From contig CAMCUP010000015.1 of the NCBI GenBank assembly GCA_945878885.1, positions 1 through 45,426 on the forward strand: 45,426 bases of DNA, given 5' to 3'. The notes under the pieces were generated by a model. That model saw nothing but the letters and a program-made list of their open reading frames with translations, did not search any database and was not told the origin of the DNA. Below are positions 18,380-27,176 of this stretch, piece by piece. The first letter of the stretch is position 1. Each line of letters opens with the position of its first letter. The DNA is from Polynucleobacter meluiroseus. GTDB taxonomy: Bacteria > Pseudomonadota > Gammaproteobacteria > Burkholderiales > Burkholderiaceae. A program made the translations under genes and the position numbers.

Positions 18380-20719
18380 CTAATTCAATTGGCGAATACC
18401 GCCCTGTGGTGCAAATTCGGGAATAAACCAATCTCCATCAAATTGCGTCACCCCATCTGGCACAACGCGCACCTCTTCTGGGGAGCCTCTTAACGCAGTC
18501 CCCATATACGAAATCCAAATTGGCAAAGCTAAACCCCCTCCCGTTTCCCGGTCTCCCAAGCTAGCTGGCTTATCAAAACCAATCCATGCGATTGCAACTA
18601 CCTTTGGGTTATAGCCGGCAAACCAGGCGTCATGAGAATCGTTAGTAGTCCCCGTTTTACCAGCAATATCAGCACGCCCTAATTTTGCCCTGGCGCTTCC
18701 AGCAGTGCCAGTTTTCGTTACCTCTTGCAACATGCTATCAATCACAAACGCCGTTCTGGCATCGAGCACGCGTGTGCCACCTTCATGCACCCGAATTGGT
18801 TGTGCTTCAAATAAAACTACGCCTTTGTTATCGATCATTTTTTCTATTAAAAAGGGATCAACCCGATAGCCGCCGTTCGCAAAGACACTGTAAGCAGCCG
18901 CCATTTGCAATGGGGTTACTGAACCTGCCCCCAATGCCAGGGTTAAGTAAGGTGGATGTTTTTCTGGCTCAAAACCAAAACGCTGAATATATTCTTGTGC
19001 ATAAGACGGGCCAATGGTACGTAGCAGCCTTACAGATACAACATTTTTTGATTTGGCCAAGGCAGTGCGTAAACGCATGAAACCCTCATATTTACCATCG
19101 TAGTTTTTAGGCTCCCAAGCTTGGCTACCCGTTTCTAAAATTCCAATAGAGATCGGTGCATCATTGACAACTGTACTTGAAGAAAAACCTTTTTCAAGCG
19201 CCGCAGCATAAATAAATGGCTTAAAAGAAGATCCTGGTTGCCGCAGTGCCTGTGTAACGTGATTAAATTGCGTGCGATGAAAATCAAAACCACCCACCAA
19301 AGATAAGATTGCGCCATTTTCTGGATTCATTGATACAAAAGCAGCCTCGACCTGCGGAAGTTGGGCCAACTTCCAAATACCGTCTTCAGATAAAAGTCGC
19401 ACAATAGCGCCGGGTCGTAGTCGTTTTTTAGGTTGCGAGCTATCCGTGAGCGAAGCTAAAGCCAGCTTCATACCATCCCCTTTTATCGCAATCACATCAC
19501 CTGTTGCAATTATTACCTCAAGCTCTTTGGGCCTTACTTCTAGGACTACACCAGTCTGTAGCTCGTCTAAGGGTGGATGTTCTAGCAAAGCGTCATCAAT
19601 TGCCCGCTGACGCTTCAATTTATCTTCAGGTAATTCGATAAAGCCCTCTGGACCACGATAGGCATGACGTAAATCGTATTCAAAAATTCCTCGGCGCACT
19701 GCGCGATAGGCCGCATCTTGATCAGCCTTTAAAAGCGTAGTGTAAACATCTAGACCTTGTGAATAAATCGCATCGCCATATTGGGCAAATAAAATTTGTC
19801 GCACCATTTCGGCAGCAAAATCGGCGCGGGTTCTAAATTCATTACCTAAACCTCTGACGCGCAATTCTTCCTTCATCGCTGTGTCGTATTCTGCTGGAGT
19901 GATATAGGATAAATCGCGCATGCGCTGCAAAATATATTCCTGGCGGGCCTTAGCACGGCGATAATTACTCACCGGGTTATAAGCTGATGGCGCCTTTGGT
20001 AAACCAGCCAGCATTGCTGCTTCAGCAATGCTTATATCCTTAATGTCTTTACCAAAATAAATCTGTGCTGCACTAGCAAACCCATAAGCGCGTTGGCCTA
20101 AAAAAATTTGATTCATGTAAATTTCAAGAATTTTGTCTTTACTAAGCTCTGCTTCAATTTTCCAGGCTAATAGAACTTCATAAATTTTGCGACTAAAGGT
20201 TTTTTCATTACTCAAGAAAAAATTACGCGCGACTTGCATCGTAATGGTTGATGCCCCTTGAGCTAAACGTCCGCGCAAATTGGCAAGGCCCGCACGTAAC
20301 ACTCCAAAATAATCAACTCCGCCATGTGAATAAAAACGATCATCTTCAATTGATAAGACTGCATTTTTCATTTGTTGTGGCATTTGATTCAGCGGCACTA
20401 ACTTACGCCGCTCTTCGCCAAACTCACCAATTAAGACTTTATCAGCGGTATAAATTCGCAACGGTTCTTTAGGGTTGTAATCAGTTAAAGCCGAAATGCT
20501 CGGTAAATTTGGCTTAGCAATAATAAAAGCATAAGCCAGTAGCAAGCTGATCAAGATTGCGCAGACCAGACCCAAAATCAATATTGCCTTCACTAGTGGG
20601 CTGCGAATCGCCGTCCAAAAGGAATGGTTGCCGGAATTCAGCTGGGGACGTAGAGGCCTACCAGGCTGTTTACGAGAATCTTGCGGCAGAGGTGGCCTGT
20701 CTTGTGGGGTTTGCGCCAT
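18380..20719 (-). CDS. mrcA: Penicillin-binding protein 1A (bifunctional transglycosylase/transpeptidase)
   Basis: 779 aa class A PBP, also named ponA, which polymerises and cross-links peptidoglycan. Proline-rich cytoplasmic start, TM helix (about 42-68), then the GT51 domain with catalytic Glu125 in SIEDDRFYSHGG and GASTITMQVARNFFLS. After the OB-like insert comes the transpeptidase with S497-xx-K500 (QPGSSFKP), S557-K558-N559 and K688-T689-G690 (AGKTGTTND). It diverges from the secretin pair at 20819; a TATAAT lies only eight bases before its ATG. Confidence 0.97.
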   Translation of the reverse strand: MAQTPQDRPPLPQDSRKQPGRPLRPQLNSGNHSFWTAIRSPLVKAILILGLVCAILISLLLAYAFIIAKPNLPSISALTDYNPKEPLRIYTADKVLIGEFGEERRKLVPLNQMPQQMKNAVLSIEDDRFYSHGGVDYFGVLRAGLANLRGRLAQGASTITMQVARNFFLSNEKTFSRKIYEVLLAWKIEAELSKDKILEIYMNQIFLGQRAYGFASAAQIYFGKDIKDISIAEAAMLAGLPKAPSAYNPVSNYRRAKARQEYILQRMRDLSYITPAEYDTAMKEELRVRGLGNEFRTRADFAAEMVRQILFAQYGDAIYSQGLDVYTTLLKADQDAAYRAVRRGIFEYDLRHAYRGPEGFIELPEDKLKRQRAIDDALLEHPPLDELQTGVVLEVRPKELEVIIATGDVIAIKGDGMKLALASLTDSSQPKKRLRPGAIVRLLSEDGIWKLAQLPQVEAAFVSMNPENGAILSLVGGFDFHRTQFNHVTQALRQPGSSFKPFIYAAALEKGFSSSTVVNDAPISIGILETGSQAWEPKNYDGKYEGFMRLRTALAKSKNVVSVRLLRTIGPSYAQEYIQRFGFEPEKHPPYLTLALGAGSVTPLQMAAAYSVFANGGYRVDPFLIEKMIDNKGVVLFEAQPIRVHEGGTRVLDARTAFVIDSMLQEVTKTGTAGSARAKLGRADIAGKTGTTNDSHDAWFAGYNPKVVAIAWIGFDKPASLGDRETGGGLALPIWISYMGTALRGSPEEVRVVPDGVTQFDGDWFIPEFAPQGGIRQLN

Positions 20720-20727
20720 AAGCCTGA

Positions 20728-20758
20728 ATTATAAGAGCCATGCCTAAATCAGCTGATT
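20728..20758 (-). promoter_or_regulatory. Candidate -10 and palindrome in the ponA / secretin-pair divergent gap
   Basis: The minus strand has TATAAT (20728-20733) eight bases before the ponA ATG, so a transcript from it would be nearly leaderless; no good -35 is at the right distance. A perfect 12-base palindrome aatcagctgatt (20747-20758) lies just upstream, where a repressor or activator could sit. Both are pattern-based guesses. Confidence 0.35.
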
Positions 20759-20818
20759 CCTACACACCAATCAACCTTAGTTGCTAGCTTTAACTCGGCT
20801 AATCGAAAAAAATAAGGG

Positions 20819-21553
20819 GTGCCATTACGTAAAATTACTTCACAATCTTTTGATGCTATTTTAAGCGTTCTCGGTGATGATCCAGTGATGCAGAGCCCAG
20901 CGCATTTAGCTGCAGAGCCAGATCTTTCCCCCCGCCAGCAAAAAAATCCTGCCCCTCAAGTAGCGCAGGCTGAAGCCCAGAACAATCTTGGCCTTAAGCC
21001 GCCCTCGCAAATGCGTTCGTCCTTAACCACATCGGCTAATTTAGTGCCAAGCTTAATCGGCCTTTTATGTATTTGTACCCTAGCTTGGATGCTCTATGCA
21101 TTAAATGCCCTTGATCAAGCAAGCCGCGCCCAATTTCAAGCCCTCGAATCCAAAACGCTAGCCCTTAAACAAACCCTTGTAGAGCAAGAAGACGCTTTAG
21201 CGACCCATCAAGAAGAACTCATTGAGCAGCTCGAAAACATACAAGCTACTGCATTGGCTGCGGCTAATCGTAACGCTAAAGCTGCACATCATCCATTACG
21301 CCAAGAAATCCTCGAACGAGAGCGCACCATGAAAGCCCAAGAGGCTAACTTAAGCCGCTGGCAATACTTAGGTATTAGTAAAACAGGCCAAGGGGTTTCA
21401 GCTTTTTTTCATACTGGCGAAAAAACCATTATTTTGGCACTTAATTCATCGGTGTTAGGCACATGGGTATTAACCGAAGCCGGCGCTGAGCACGCAAAAA
21501 TTACTGCGGCCACTGGCAAAGTAATAATTCTTAAATTAAAACGGCTACCATGA
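20819..21553 (+). CDS. GspC/PilP-like bitopic inner-membrane protein (proposed secretin partner)
   Basis: 244 aa, not recognised by close similarity. Layout: about 70 cytoplasmic residues rich in Pro/Gln, one TM helix (about 75-97, LIGLLCICTLAWMLYAL), a charged coiled-coil stretch (about 100-178), then a compact C-terminal segment (181-242) opening RWQYLGISKTGQG and ending GKVIILKL. Its beta pattern resembles the HR domain of GspC/PilP, which binds secretin N0 domains. The frame opens at GTG 20819 with AAGGG directly abutting it; ATG at 20888 (residue 24) has GGTGAT nine bases upstream and may be the true start. Overlaps the secretin gene by four bases. Gene order puts it where pilM-pilP normally lie. 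Confidence 0.6.
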   Translation: MPLRKITSQSFDAILSVLGDDPVMQSPAHLAAEPDLSPRQQKNPAPQVAQAEAQNNLGLKPPSQMRSSLTTSANLVPSLIGLLCICTLAWMLYALNALDQASRAQFQALESKTLALKQTLVEQEDALATHQEELIEQLENIQATALAAANRNAKAAHHPLRQEILERERTMKAQEANLSRWQYLGISKTGQGVSAFFHTGEKTIILALNSSVLGTWVLTEAGAEHAKITAATGKVIILKLKRLP

Positions 21554-22704
21554 CCTTGAAAAATAATTTTTTTATTGGTTATTTGCTTCGGCTATTTTTT
21601 TTACTGGTTTTTTTAACCCTACTACCAATTGCAGTAGTGCTTGCAGAACCCTTTTTAAGTGGCCCATCAGCTCAGCAACCAGAAGCAAAATCGGCGGTGC
21701 AGCAAAAAAACCTAAGCCTTCACTTTGCCAATATCGAAGTTAGTGAGCTACTCAAAGAATTGGCGCGGCTTGGGCAAACCAATTTTTTAATTAGTGAATC
21801 GATCCGTGGTTCAATTTCAGTTGATTTACACCACATTCCCTGGAGTAGTGCTGTGCAATCAATTTTGGCTAGCAAAGGTTTAAGTATGTTGCGGCATGGT
21901 GATATTTTTTGGATTGGGCCATATGCAGAAATTAATGCTTTTCAAAAGCACCGACGAGAAGATGCCGCATTGCCATTTGGTGGCGACCACCCACAAAGCC
22001 CAAGACAAATTTTGATCGAGGCCCGCATCGTTGAAGCAGACGATCGCTTTGCTCGTGATCTTGGCGCTAAACTTAGTTTTCTCGGCGAAGGAGCGAGCAC
22101 CCATTTGCAGCCCAAAGTGAATGCTGGCTTTGACTTAGCTACTTCTGGCTTAAATGGCTTTAACCCAATCAGCGCAGCCGCAACCCTATTATCTAAAAAT
22201 GCGAGCAGTCTTTTGCAAGCAGAGCTTTCAGCACTTGAGGCTCAAGGGCAAGGAAAAGTTATTTCAAATCCTCGCATTATGACCTCCGATCAAGTCAAGG
22301 CAACTATTGAGCAAGGTACCGAATTACCGTATCAAGTCTCATCCCAAAGTGGCAGTAAATTGCAATTTCGTAAAGCTAACCTTCGACTCGAGGTGATCCC
22401 AAAAATTCACCCTGACGGAATGATTTCGATGTTGGTTGGCATCACAAAAGACACTATTGGCATGAAAACTGAGCAGGGCTATGCTATTGATACCAAAACC
22501 CTAAGCTCGGAAGTAACCGTTGAAAATGGTGGCACGGTCATTATTGGCGGAATTTATCAAACCACCGAGCGGGAAGACATCGTAAAAGTGCCTTTACTAG
22601 GTGATATACCCATTCTGGGCCATTTATTTAGGCATAGTGCCAAACTAAAAGATAAAAAAGAGTTGTTAGTTTTCATCACCCCTACCGTTCTGACTAAACC
22701 CTAA
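21550..22704 (+). CDS. Compact PilQ/HofQ-like secretin
   Basis: 384 aa outer-membrane secretin, little more than half the usual length of PilQ (about 700). Signal/hydrophobic segment 10-33, an N0/STN domain (about 55-125, SLHFANIEVSELLKELARLG), then almost directly the secretin core: ILIEARIVEADDRFARDLGA (154-173), VISNPRIMTSDQVKATIEQG (237-256) and the hallmark VPLLGDIPILGHLFR (347-361) with ELLVFITPTVL at the end. AMIN domains and a recognisable N1 domain are missing. It lies just before aroK, the known pilQ location in many betaproteobacteria and Neisseria, so I take it as the local pilQ counterpart; a DNA-uptake role is inference. Confidence 0.85.
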   Translation: MTLKNNFFIGYLLRLFFLLVFLTLLPIAVVLAEPFLSGPSAQQPEAKSAVQQKNLSLHFANIEVSELLKELARLGQTNFLISESIRGSISVDLHHIPWSSAVQSILASKGLSMLRHGDIFWIGPYAEINAFQKHRREDAALPFGGDHPQSPRQILIEARIVEADDRFARDLGAKLSFLGEGASTHLQPKVNAGFDLATSGLNGFNPISAAATLLSKNASSLLQAELSALEAQGQGKVISNPRIMTSDQVKATIEQGTELPYQVSSQSGSKLQFRKANLRLEVIPKIHPDGMISMLVGITKDTIGMKTEQGYAIDTKTLSSEVTVENGGTVIIGGIYQTTEREDIVKVPLLGDIPILGHLFRHSAKLKDKKELLVFITPTVLTKP

Positions 22705-22716
22705 TAAAATCATGGA

Positions 22717-23250
22717 GTGAACCCTTTCTCTAGCACTTCAAATAATATTTTCTTAATTGGCCTAATGGGGGCCGGTAAGTCTACGGTTGGCAAATTGTTG
22801 GCGCGCAAACTAGGGCGCCGATTTATTGACAGCGACCATGCAATTGAAGAGCGCTGTGGCGTCAAAATTCCGCTAATTTTTGAAATGGAGGGTGAGCCTG
22901 GATTTCGCAAACGCGAAGCGCAAATGATTGCTGAATTAACTCAAGAAAATGACCTTATACTAGCCACTGGTGGCGGCTCTATTCTTGCGCTAGAAAATCG
23001 GGCAGCCTTAATTTCACGTGGCGTGGTAATTTATCTTCATGCCAATCCCAATGAGCTTTGGCACCGTACCAAAGGTGGCGAGGGCAGGCCACTATTGCAA
23101 AATGGTGACCCACGACAAATTTTGACTAAGCTTTATGCTGAGCGTGATCCACTTTATCGCGAAATTGCCACCCATATTATTGAAACAGGTAAGCCTAGTG
23201 TTAACCAATTGGTTCATACTTTGTTGATGCAACTAGAATTAGCCCCATGA
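22717..23250 (+). CDS. aroK: Shikimate kinase
   Basis: 177 aa P-loop kinase phosphorylating shikimate at O3. Walker [10 protein letters not shown] (15-23, K21), shikimate-binding IDSDHAIEE and FRKREAQ, GGGSIL (about 87-92) and the lid region GGEGRPLL. The only usable start before the P-loop is GTG at 22717; the Shine-Dalgarno-like GGAG touches the start codon, and an overlapping ATG (22712) stops after two codons, so initiation may be inefficient or coupled to secretin translation 12 bases upstream. Confidence 0.95.
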   Translation: MNPFSSTSNNIFLIGLMGAGKSTVGKLLARKLGRRFIDSDHAIEERCGVKIPLIFEMEGEPGFRKREAQMIAELTQENDLILATGGGSILALENRAALISRGVVIYLHANPNELWHRTKGGEGRPLLQNGDPRQILTKLYAERDPLYREIATHIIETGKPSVNQLVHTLLMQLELAP

Positions 23251-24329
23251 ATACACTCACAGTCAACCTGGGTAAGCGTAGCTATCCAATCTATATTGGT
23301 AGCGGTTTAATTGATCAAGCCATACTATTTCAACCTCATCTAACAGGCGAGGCGGTATACATTGTGAGTAATACGACAGTAGCGCCACTTTATGCAGAGG
23401 CGCTCAAATCAACCCTTACCCAACTTCAGAAACAGGTGCATCTAATTACTTTGCCTGATGGCGAGCCATACAAAGACTGGGCTCACTTACAAACCATTTT
23501 TGATGCACTACTTCAACATGGCGCCGATCGGCACACTACCCTTATTGCGCTTGGTGGCGGGGTAATTGGCGACATGACCGGCTTTGCTGCAGCTAGCTTT
23601 ATGCGCGGCGTTCAATTTATTCAAGTGCCCACCACGCTCTTGGCCCAAGTCGATTCCTCGGTTGGCGGAAAAACCGGCATCAATCATCCGCTTGGTAAAA
23701 ATATGATTGGGGCATTTCATCAGCCAGTTGCCGTTATCGCTGATTTAAGGACTCTACAAACCTTACCTGCCCGCGAACTCTCCGCTGGGCTTGCAGAAGT
23801 CATTAAGCACGGTGCTATGGCTGATGCCGATTTTCTTAACTGGATTGAAAAAAATGCTGCTGCTTTATTAGCCTGCGAACCAATGGCGCTAGCTCATGCA
23901 GTCTTACGTTCTTGCGAAATTAAAGCCGCTGTAGTCGCGGCTGACGAACGTGAAAATAATATTCGTGCAACTTTAAATTTTGGCCATACATTTGGCCATG
24001 CAATTGAAGCGGGTCTCGGCTATGGCAAATGGCTGCATGGTGAAGCAGTTGGCTGCGGTATGGTGATGGCCGCTGATCTCTCGATGCGCTTAGGAAAAAT
24101 TCAACCTGCTGAAGCAGAACGTCTAAAACAACTGATTCATACAATGCATCTGCCAACTGTTGCACCTAAGTTTGGCTCTGAACGTTACTTTGAATTAATG
24201 CAGCTAGACAAGAAAACTGCTGGGGGGCAAATTCGCTACGTCGTGCTTGATCATCTTGGTGCAGCTGTAATTGAAAACGTACCTGAGGCGCTAGTAAAAG
24301 AAACCTTGCTGGCTACTGGTGCTACGTAG
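23247..24329 (+). CDS. aroB: 3-dehydroquinate synthase
   Basis: 360 aa NAD- and metal-dependent enzyme converting DAHP to 3-dehydroquinate, second step of the shikimate pathway. Motifs: [19 protein letters not shown] (about 108-126), [19 protein letters not shown], and metal ligands in [21 protein letters not shown] and [14 protein letters not shown] overlaps the aroK stop by four bases, so aroKB are coupled. Its 3' end faces cyaY with 17 bases between stops and no clear terminator. Confidence 0.97.
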   Translation: MNTLTVNLGKRSYPIYIGSGLIDQAILFQPHLTGEAVYIVSNTTVAPLYAEALKSTLTQLQKQVHLITLPDGEPYKDWAHLQTIFDALLQHGADRHTTLIALGGGVIGDMTGFAAASFMRGVQFIQVPTTLLAQVDSSVGGKTGINHPLGKNMIGAFHQPVAVIADLRTLQTLPARELSAGLAEVIKHGAMADADFLNWIEKNAAALLACEPMALAHAVLRSCEIKAAVVAADERENNIRATLNFGHTFGHAIEAGLGYGKWLHGEAVGCGMVMAADLSMRLGKIQPAEAERLKQLIHTMHLPTVAPKFGSERYFELMQLDKKTAGGQIRYVVLDHLGAAVIENVPEALVKETLLATGAT

Positions 24330-24346
24330 TTTTACGTTGTTCTGTT

Positions 24347-24745
24347 TTAATGCACTTCTAGTTTAATAGCTTGACCAGCCTGCGCACTTACAAACTGTGA
24401 TAAATCGCTCAATAGTTCTCTGCCGGTTTTATGGTCGACCCACCTTGGTGCTAGGAAGCTACCAGCCCAACGGTAATGAAAACCTCCGGCCTTAGCTGCT
24501 ACCCAAATTTCGTGCAAGGGGGGTTGGCTATTAATTACGATGACACTTCGATCACGAAAGCAAATATTAATCACATTACCTCCTTGTCGCTCAACATCTA
24601 AATCAAGATCTAAATTATCATCGGCGGTCTCTAGGGCCTCCTCGAGCGAATGTAATAGTTGACTAGCTAGCTGATGAAATTGTTTATCGTCAATGGGTTC
24701 AGCCGCTGAGGTGTTGGTAGGATGCTGCATGCTATATTCAATCAT
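24347..24745 (-). CDS. cyaY: Frataxin-like iron donor CyaY
   Basis: 132 aa (E. coli CyaY is 106). Iron-binding regulator of Fe-S cluster assembly. The acidic first helix EEALETADDNLDLDLD and the sheet with GNVINICFRDRSVIVINSQ and HEIWVAAKAGGFHYRW are the frataxin signature. A second in-frame ATG at 24730 removes five residues; neither start has a clear ribosome site. Its start is only 17 bases (or 32) from the divergent lptM start, so their promoters must overlap coding sequence. Stands alone on the minus strand between aroB and lptM. Confidence 0.92.
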   Translation of the reverse strand: MIEYSMQHPTNTSAAEPIDDKQFHQLASQLLHSLEEALETADDNLDLDLDVERQGGNVINICFRDRSVIVINSQPPLHEIWVAAKAGGFHYRWAGSFLAPRWVDHKTGRELLSDLSQFVSAQAGQAIKLEVH

Positions 24746-24762
24746 TCGTTTTAGAGACTTTC

Positions 24763-24969
24763 ATGATAGCGATTCTTACTCGAGCCTTTATAATTTGCGC
24801 CATAATGTCCCTCATAGGATGCGGGATAAGAGGGCCCCTATATTTACCAAGCGTACCAAATATACCCTCTATTCCTGCCCAAGTTGAGCCCAAAGGCAAG
24901 CTTTACCCTGCGCCTAGCCCAAATAGCGATGTTGATAGTAATGCCACCGCATCTGAGGAAAGTAAATGA
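24763..24969 (+). CDS. LptM-like small lipoprotein
   Basis: 68 aa. N-terminal signal with lipobox LIGC (Cys20) followed by GIRGPLYLP, which is the LptM/YifL signature (Cys-Gly-x-x-Gly-Pro-Leu). In E. coli LptM helps LptD reach its mature disulfide state in the outer membrane. The remainder is a Pro/Ser-rich tail without predicted fold. lptM upstream of lysA is the arrangement I recall from related betaproteobacteria. The stop overlaps the lysA ATG by four bases. Confidence 0.85.
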   Translation: MIAILTRAFIICAIMSLIGCGIRGPLYLPSVPNIPSIPAQVEPKGKLYPAPSPNSDVDSNATASEESK

Positions 24970-26276
24970 GTAGCCAGCCACCTAATCCATTGCCTGCCTT
25001 AACAAACTTAGTGGGGTTCTCTGAGCGCAATGGCTGTTGGTTTGCCGAAGAAATACCCTTAACGCAACTAGCAGAACAATTTGGTACGCCGCTCTATATT
25101 TATAGTAAACGAGCCTTAGAAACTGCTTTTGCCGCCTATGAACGAGCCTGTTTTACTCTTAAAGGCAAAAGGCGCGCAAGTATTTTCTTTGCGGTAAAAG
25201 CAAATAGCAATCTAGCAGTAATGAATTGTTTTAAAGAGCTAGGTGCTGGCTTTGACTTAGTTAGTGGTGGCGAGTTAGATCGTGCCCTAACAATTGGCGC
25301 GAAACCATCGAGCCTAGTTTTTGCTGGAGTTGGTAAATCTGCTACAGAAATTCGGCAAGCCCTTACCGCTGGGGTGAAGTGCTTAAATGTTGAATCGATT
25401 GCCGAACTCGAACAAATTAATCGAATTGCTAGGGAATTATCTTGTCGAGCACCAATTTCCTTGCGCGTTAATCCAGATGTAGACGCACTAACCCATCCCT
25501 ATATTTCTACTGGCCTTAAAGACAATAAATTTGGCATTGCTTATCATGAAGTTTTAAAAACCTATCGTGAGGCTGCTCTACTTGCGCAACTAGATATAGT
25601 TGGAATTGACTGTCACATTGGTTCGCAAATAACAGCCACAGCACCGTATCTAGATGCAATTGATAAAGTACTTGATTTGGTAACACAACTCAAAAAAGAG
25701 GGCATCATTTTGCGCCACCTTGATTTAGGTGGTGGGTTGGGTATTGATTATGGGCCTGAAGATCCTCCAGCTATTACTGAATTTACAACCACCATATTGG
25801 ATCATGTCGCAGCCCGTGGCTTTGAAGATTTAGAAATCCTCTTAGAGCCAGGTCGCTCTCTTGTTGGTAATGCTGGAATCTTAATCACTCGCGTTGAATA
25901 TCTTAAACATGGTGCGAGTAAAAACTTTTGTGTTGTCGATGCTGCGATGAATGATTTGATGCGGCCAGCACTTTATGGCGCTTATCACAGCATAGTGGCA
26001 GTTCAACAGCAGGCTGCGGAACCATTGACTTACGATGTGGTTGGGCCAGTTTGTGAATCGGGCGACTGGCTTGGTAAAGATCGTTTGCTAGCAGTTAAGG
26101 CTACCGATTTGCTCGCGATTTTATCGGCAGGTGCCTATGGCTTTACTATGTCATCAAATTACAATAGTCGCCCAAGAGCAGCTGAAATTATGGTTGATGG
26201 TGACCGCGCTTTTGTGATTCGCGAACGCGAAACTGTAGCCGAGTTATGGTCGAAAGAGCGCCTCTTACCAAAATGA
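24966..26276 (+). CDS. lysA: Diaminopimelate decarboxylase LysA
   Basis: 436 aa PLP enzyme producing lysine from meso-diaminopimelate. PLP lysine K78 in FFAVKANSNLAV, the HIGSQ loop, the glycine-rich phosphate site LDLGGGLGIDYG, EPGRSLVGNAG and the active-site cysteine motif CESGDWLGKDR, plus the C-terminal GAYGFTMSSNYNSRPRAAE. Full length. Translationally coupled to the lipoprotein gene before it. Converges with the cytochrome c gene 17 bases downstream. Confidence 0.97.
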   Translation: MSSQPPNPLPALTNLVGFSERNGCWFAEEIPLTQLAEQFGTPLYIYSKRALETAFAAYERACFTLKGKRRASIFFAVKANSNLAVMNCFKELGAGFDLVSGGELDRALTIGAKPSSLVFAGVGKSATEIRQALTAGVKCLNVESIAELEQINRIARELSCRAPISLRVNPDVDALTHPYISTGLKDNKFGIAYHEVLKTYREAALLAQLDIVGIDCHIGSQITATAPYLDAIDKVLDLVTQLKKEGIILRHLDLGGGLGIDYGPEDPPAITEFTTTILDHVAARGFEDLEILLEPGRSLVGNAGILITRVEYLKHGASKNFCVVDAAMNDLMRPALYGAYHSIVAVQQQAAEPLTYDVVGPVCESGDWLGKDRLLAVKATDLLAILSAGAYGFTMSSNYNSRPRAAEIMVDGDRAFVIRERETVAELWSKERLLPK

Positions 26277-26280
26277 AAAT

Positions 26281-26294
26281 AGCGCGATTGCGCT
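26281..26294 (-). terminator. Possible weak terminator after the cytochrome c gene
   Basis: AGCGC-gatt-GCGCT stem-loop in the gap between the lysA and cytochrome stops. On the minus strand it is followed by ATTTTCATTTT. The stem is only five pairs and it touches the cytochrome stop codon, so this is tentative. Confidence 0.3.
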
Positions 26295-27070
26295 TAATGC
26301 AATCCAGCCATGTAATCGGTAACTGCTTTCATTTCAAGATCGGATAATTTAACTGCAATCATGTTCATTTGCACATTTTTACGAGTACCATCGCGAAAAT
26401 AAGCTAGCTGAGTTGCGTTATATTCGGCCCACTGGCCACCCAAACGGGGGTATTGTGCAGGAATTCCAGCACCATTTGGGCTGTGACAGGCTGAGCAAGC
26501 AGGGATACCTTTAGCAGCGATGCCGCCACGATAAATCAATTGTCCTAGCTCAATACTGGCCTTATTTTGCACTTCGCCTTGAGGAGGGGCTTGTTTTACC
26601 AAAAAAGCCGCCAGATTAAGCATGTCTTGCTCAGTTAAGGCTGCCACCATACCCATCATGATGGCATTGGCACGGGTGCCATCTTTATAGTTTTTTAATT
26701 GTTTCGCCAAATAAGTGCCATGCTGAGCCGCTAATTTGGGCCAAGTAGCCACCGCGCTCATACCCTTGGGGCCATGGCAGGTGATACAAGCTACCACGCC
26801 ACGACTTGTATCGCCGTTGTTATAAAGGGCTTCTCCTACTGTCGCATCAGCCTTGAGGGCTTTGGGCACCAGAACTGGGGCTGCGGCTGGAGCAGAAACT
26901 GCAGCCGTAGGGGCAGCAGCTGGAGCTACGCTGGGCGCCGCCGCCGTAGGCTTAGCGGGCTCGTTGGCAGTCGCTAAACCAGCAAACGCCAATACTAAGA
27001 AAATACTGCAAAAACCCAAAAAAAGTTGTTTTAATCGAGTTAATTTGGAGATTTGGGAGCTATGAAGCAT
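26294..27070 (-). CDS. Dihaem cytochrome c (cytochrome c4 type)
   Basis: 258 aa periplasmic or membrane-anchored electron carrier. Hydrophobic signal/anchor (about 14-36), an Ala/Pro-rich linker (about 38-72), then two class I haem c domains with CITCH (C95-H99) and CSACH (C192-H196); likely Met ligands lie in MMGMVAALTEQDM and MNMIAVKLSDLEM. The repeated domain layout fits cytochrome c4, which donates electrons to terminal oxidases. AAGG lies eight bases before the ATG at 27070. Divergent from ysxC. Confidence 0.9.
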   Translation of the reverse strand: MLHSSQISKLTRLKQLFLGFCSIFLVLAFAGLATANEPAKPTAAAPSVAPAAAPTAAVSAPAAAPVLVPKALKADATVGEALYNNGDTSRGVVACITCHGPKGMSAVATWPKLAAQHGTYLAKQLKNYKDGTRANAIMMGMVAALTEQDMLNLAAFLVKQAPPQGEVQNKASIELGQLIYRGGIAAKGIPACSACHSPNGAGIPAQYPRLGGQWAEYNATQLAYFRDGTRKNVQMNMIAVKLSDLEMKAVTDYMAGLH

Positions 27071-27176
27071 TATGTTTACCTTGGCAAAATTTCCTCAGTA
27101 GATTGGCTTGGTAATTACCCAGTCAATCCCTTTGATCTTTAATAATTTAAGTGATTTTACAATAGCGTTTCCAGAC

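Noticed and set aside
27108..27176. Longer TTG start for engB
   Set aside because: Adds 23 residues with no resemblance to the family; ATG 27177 matches.
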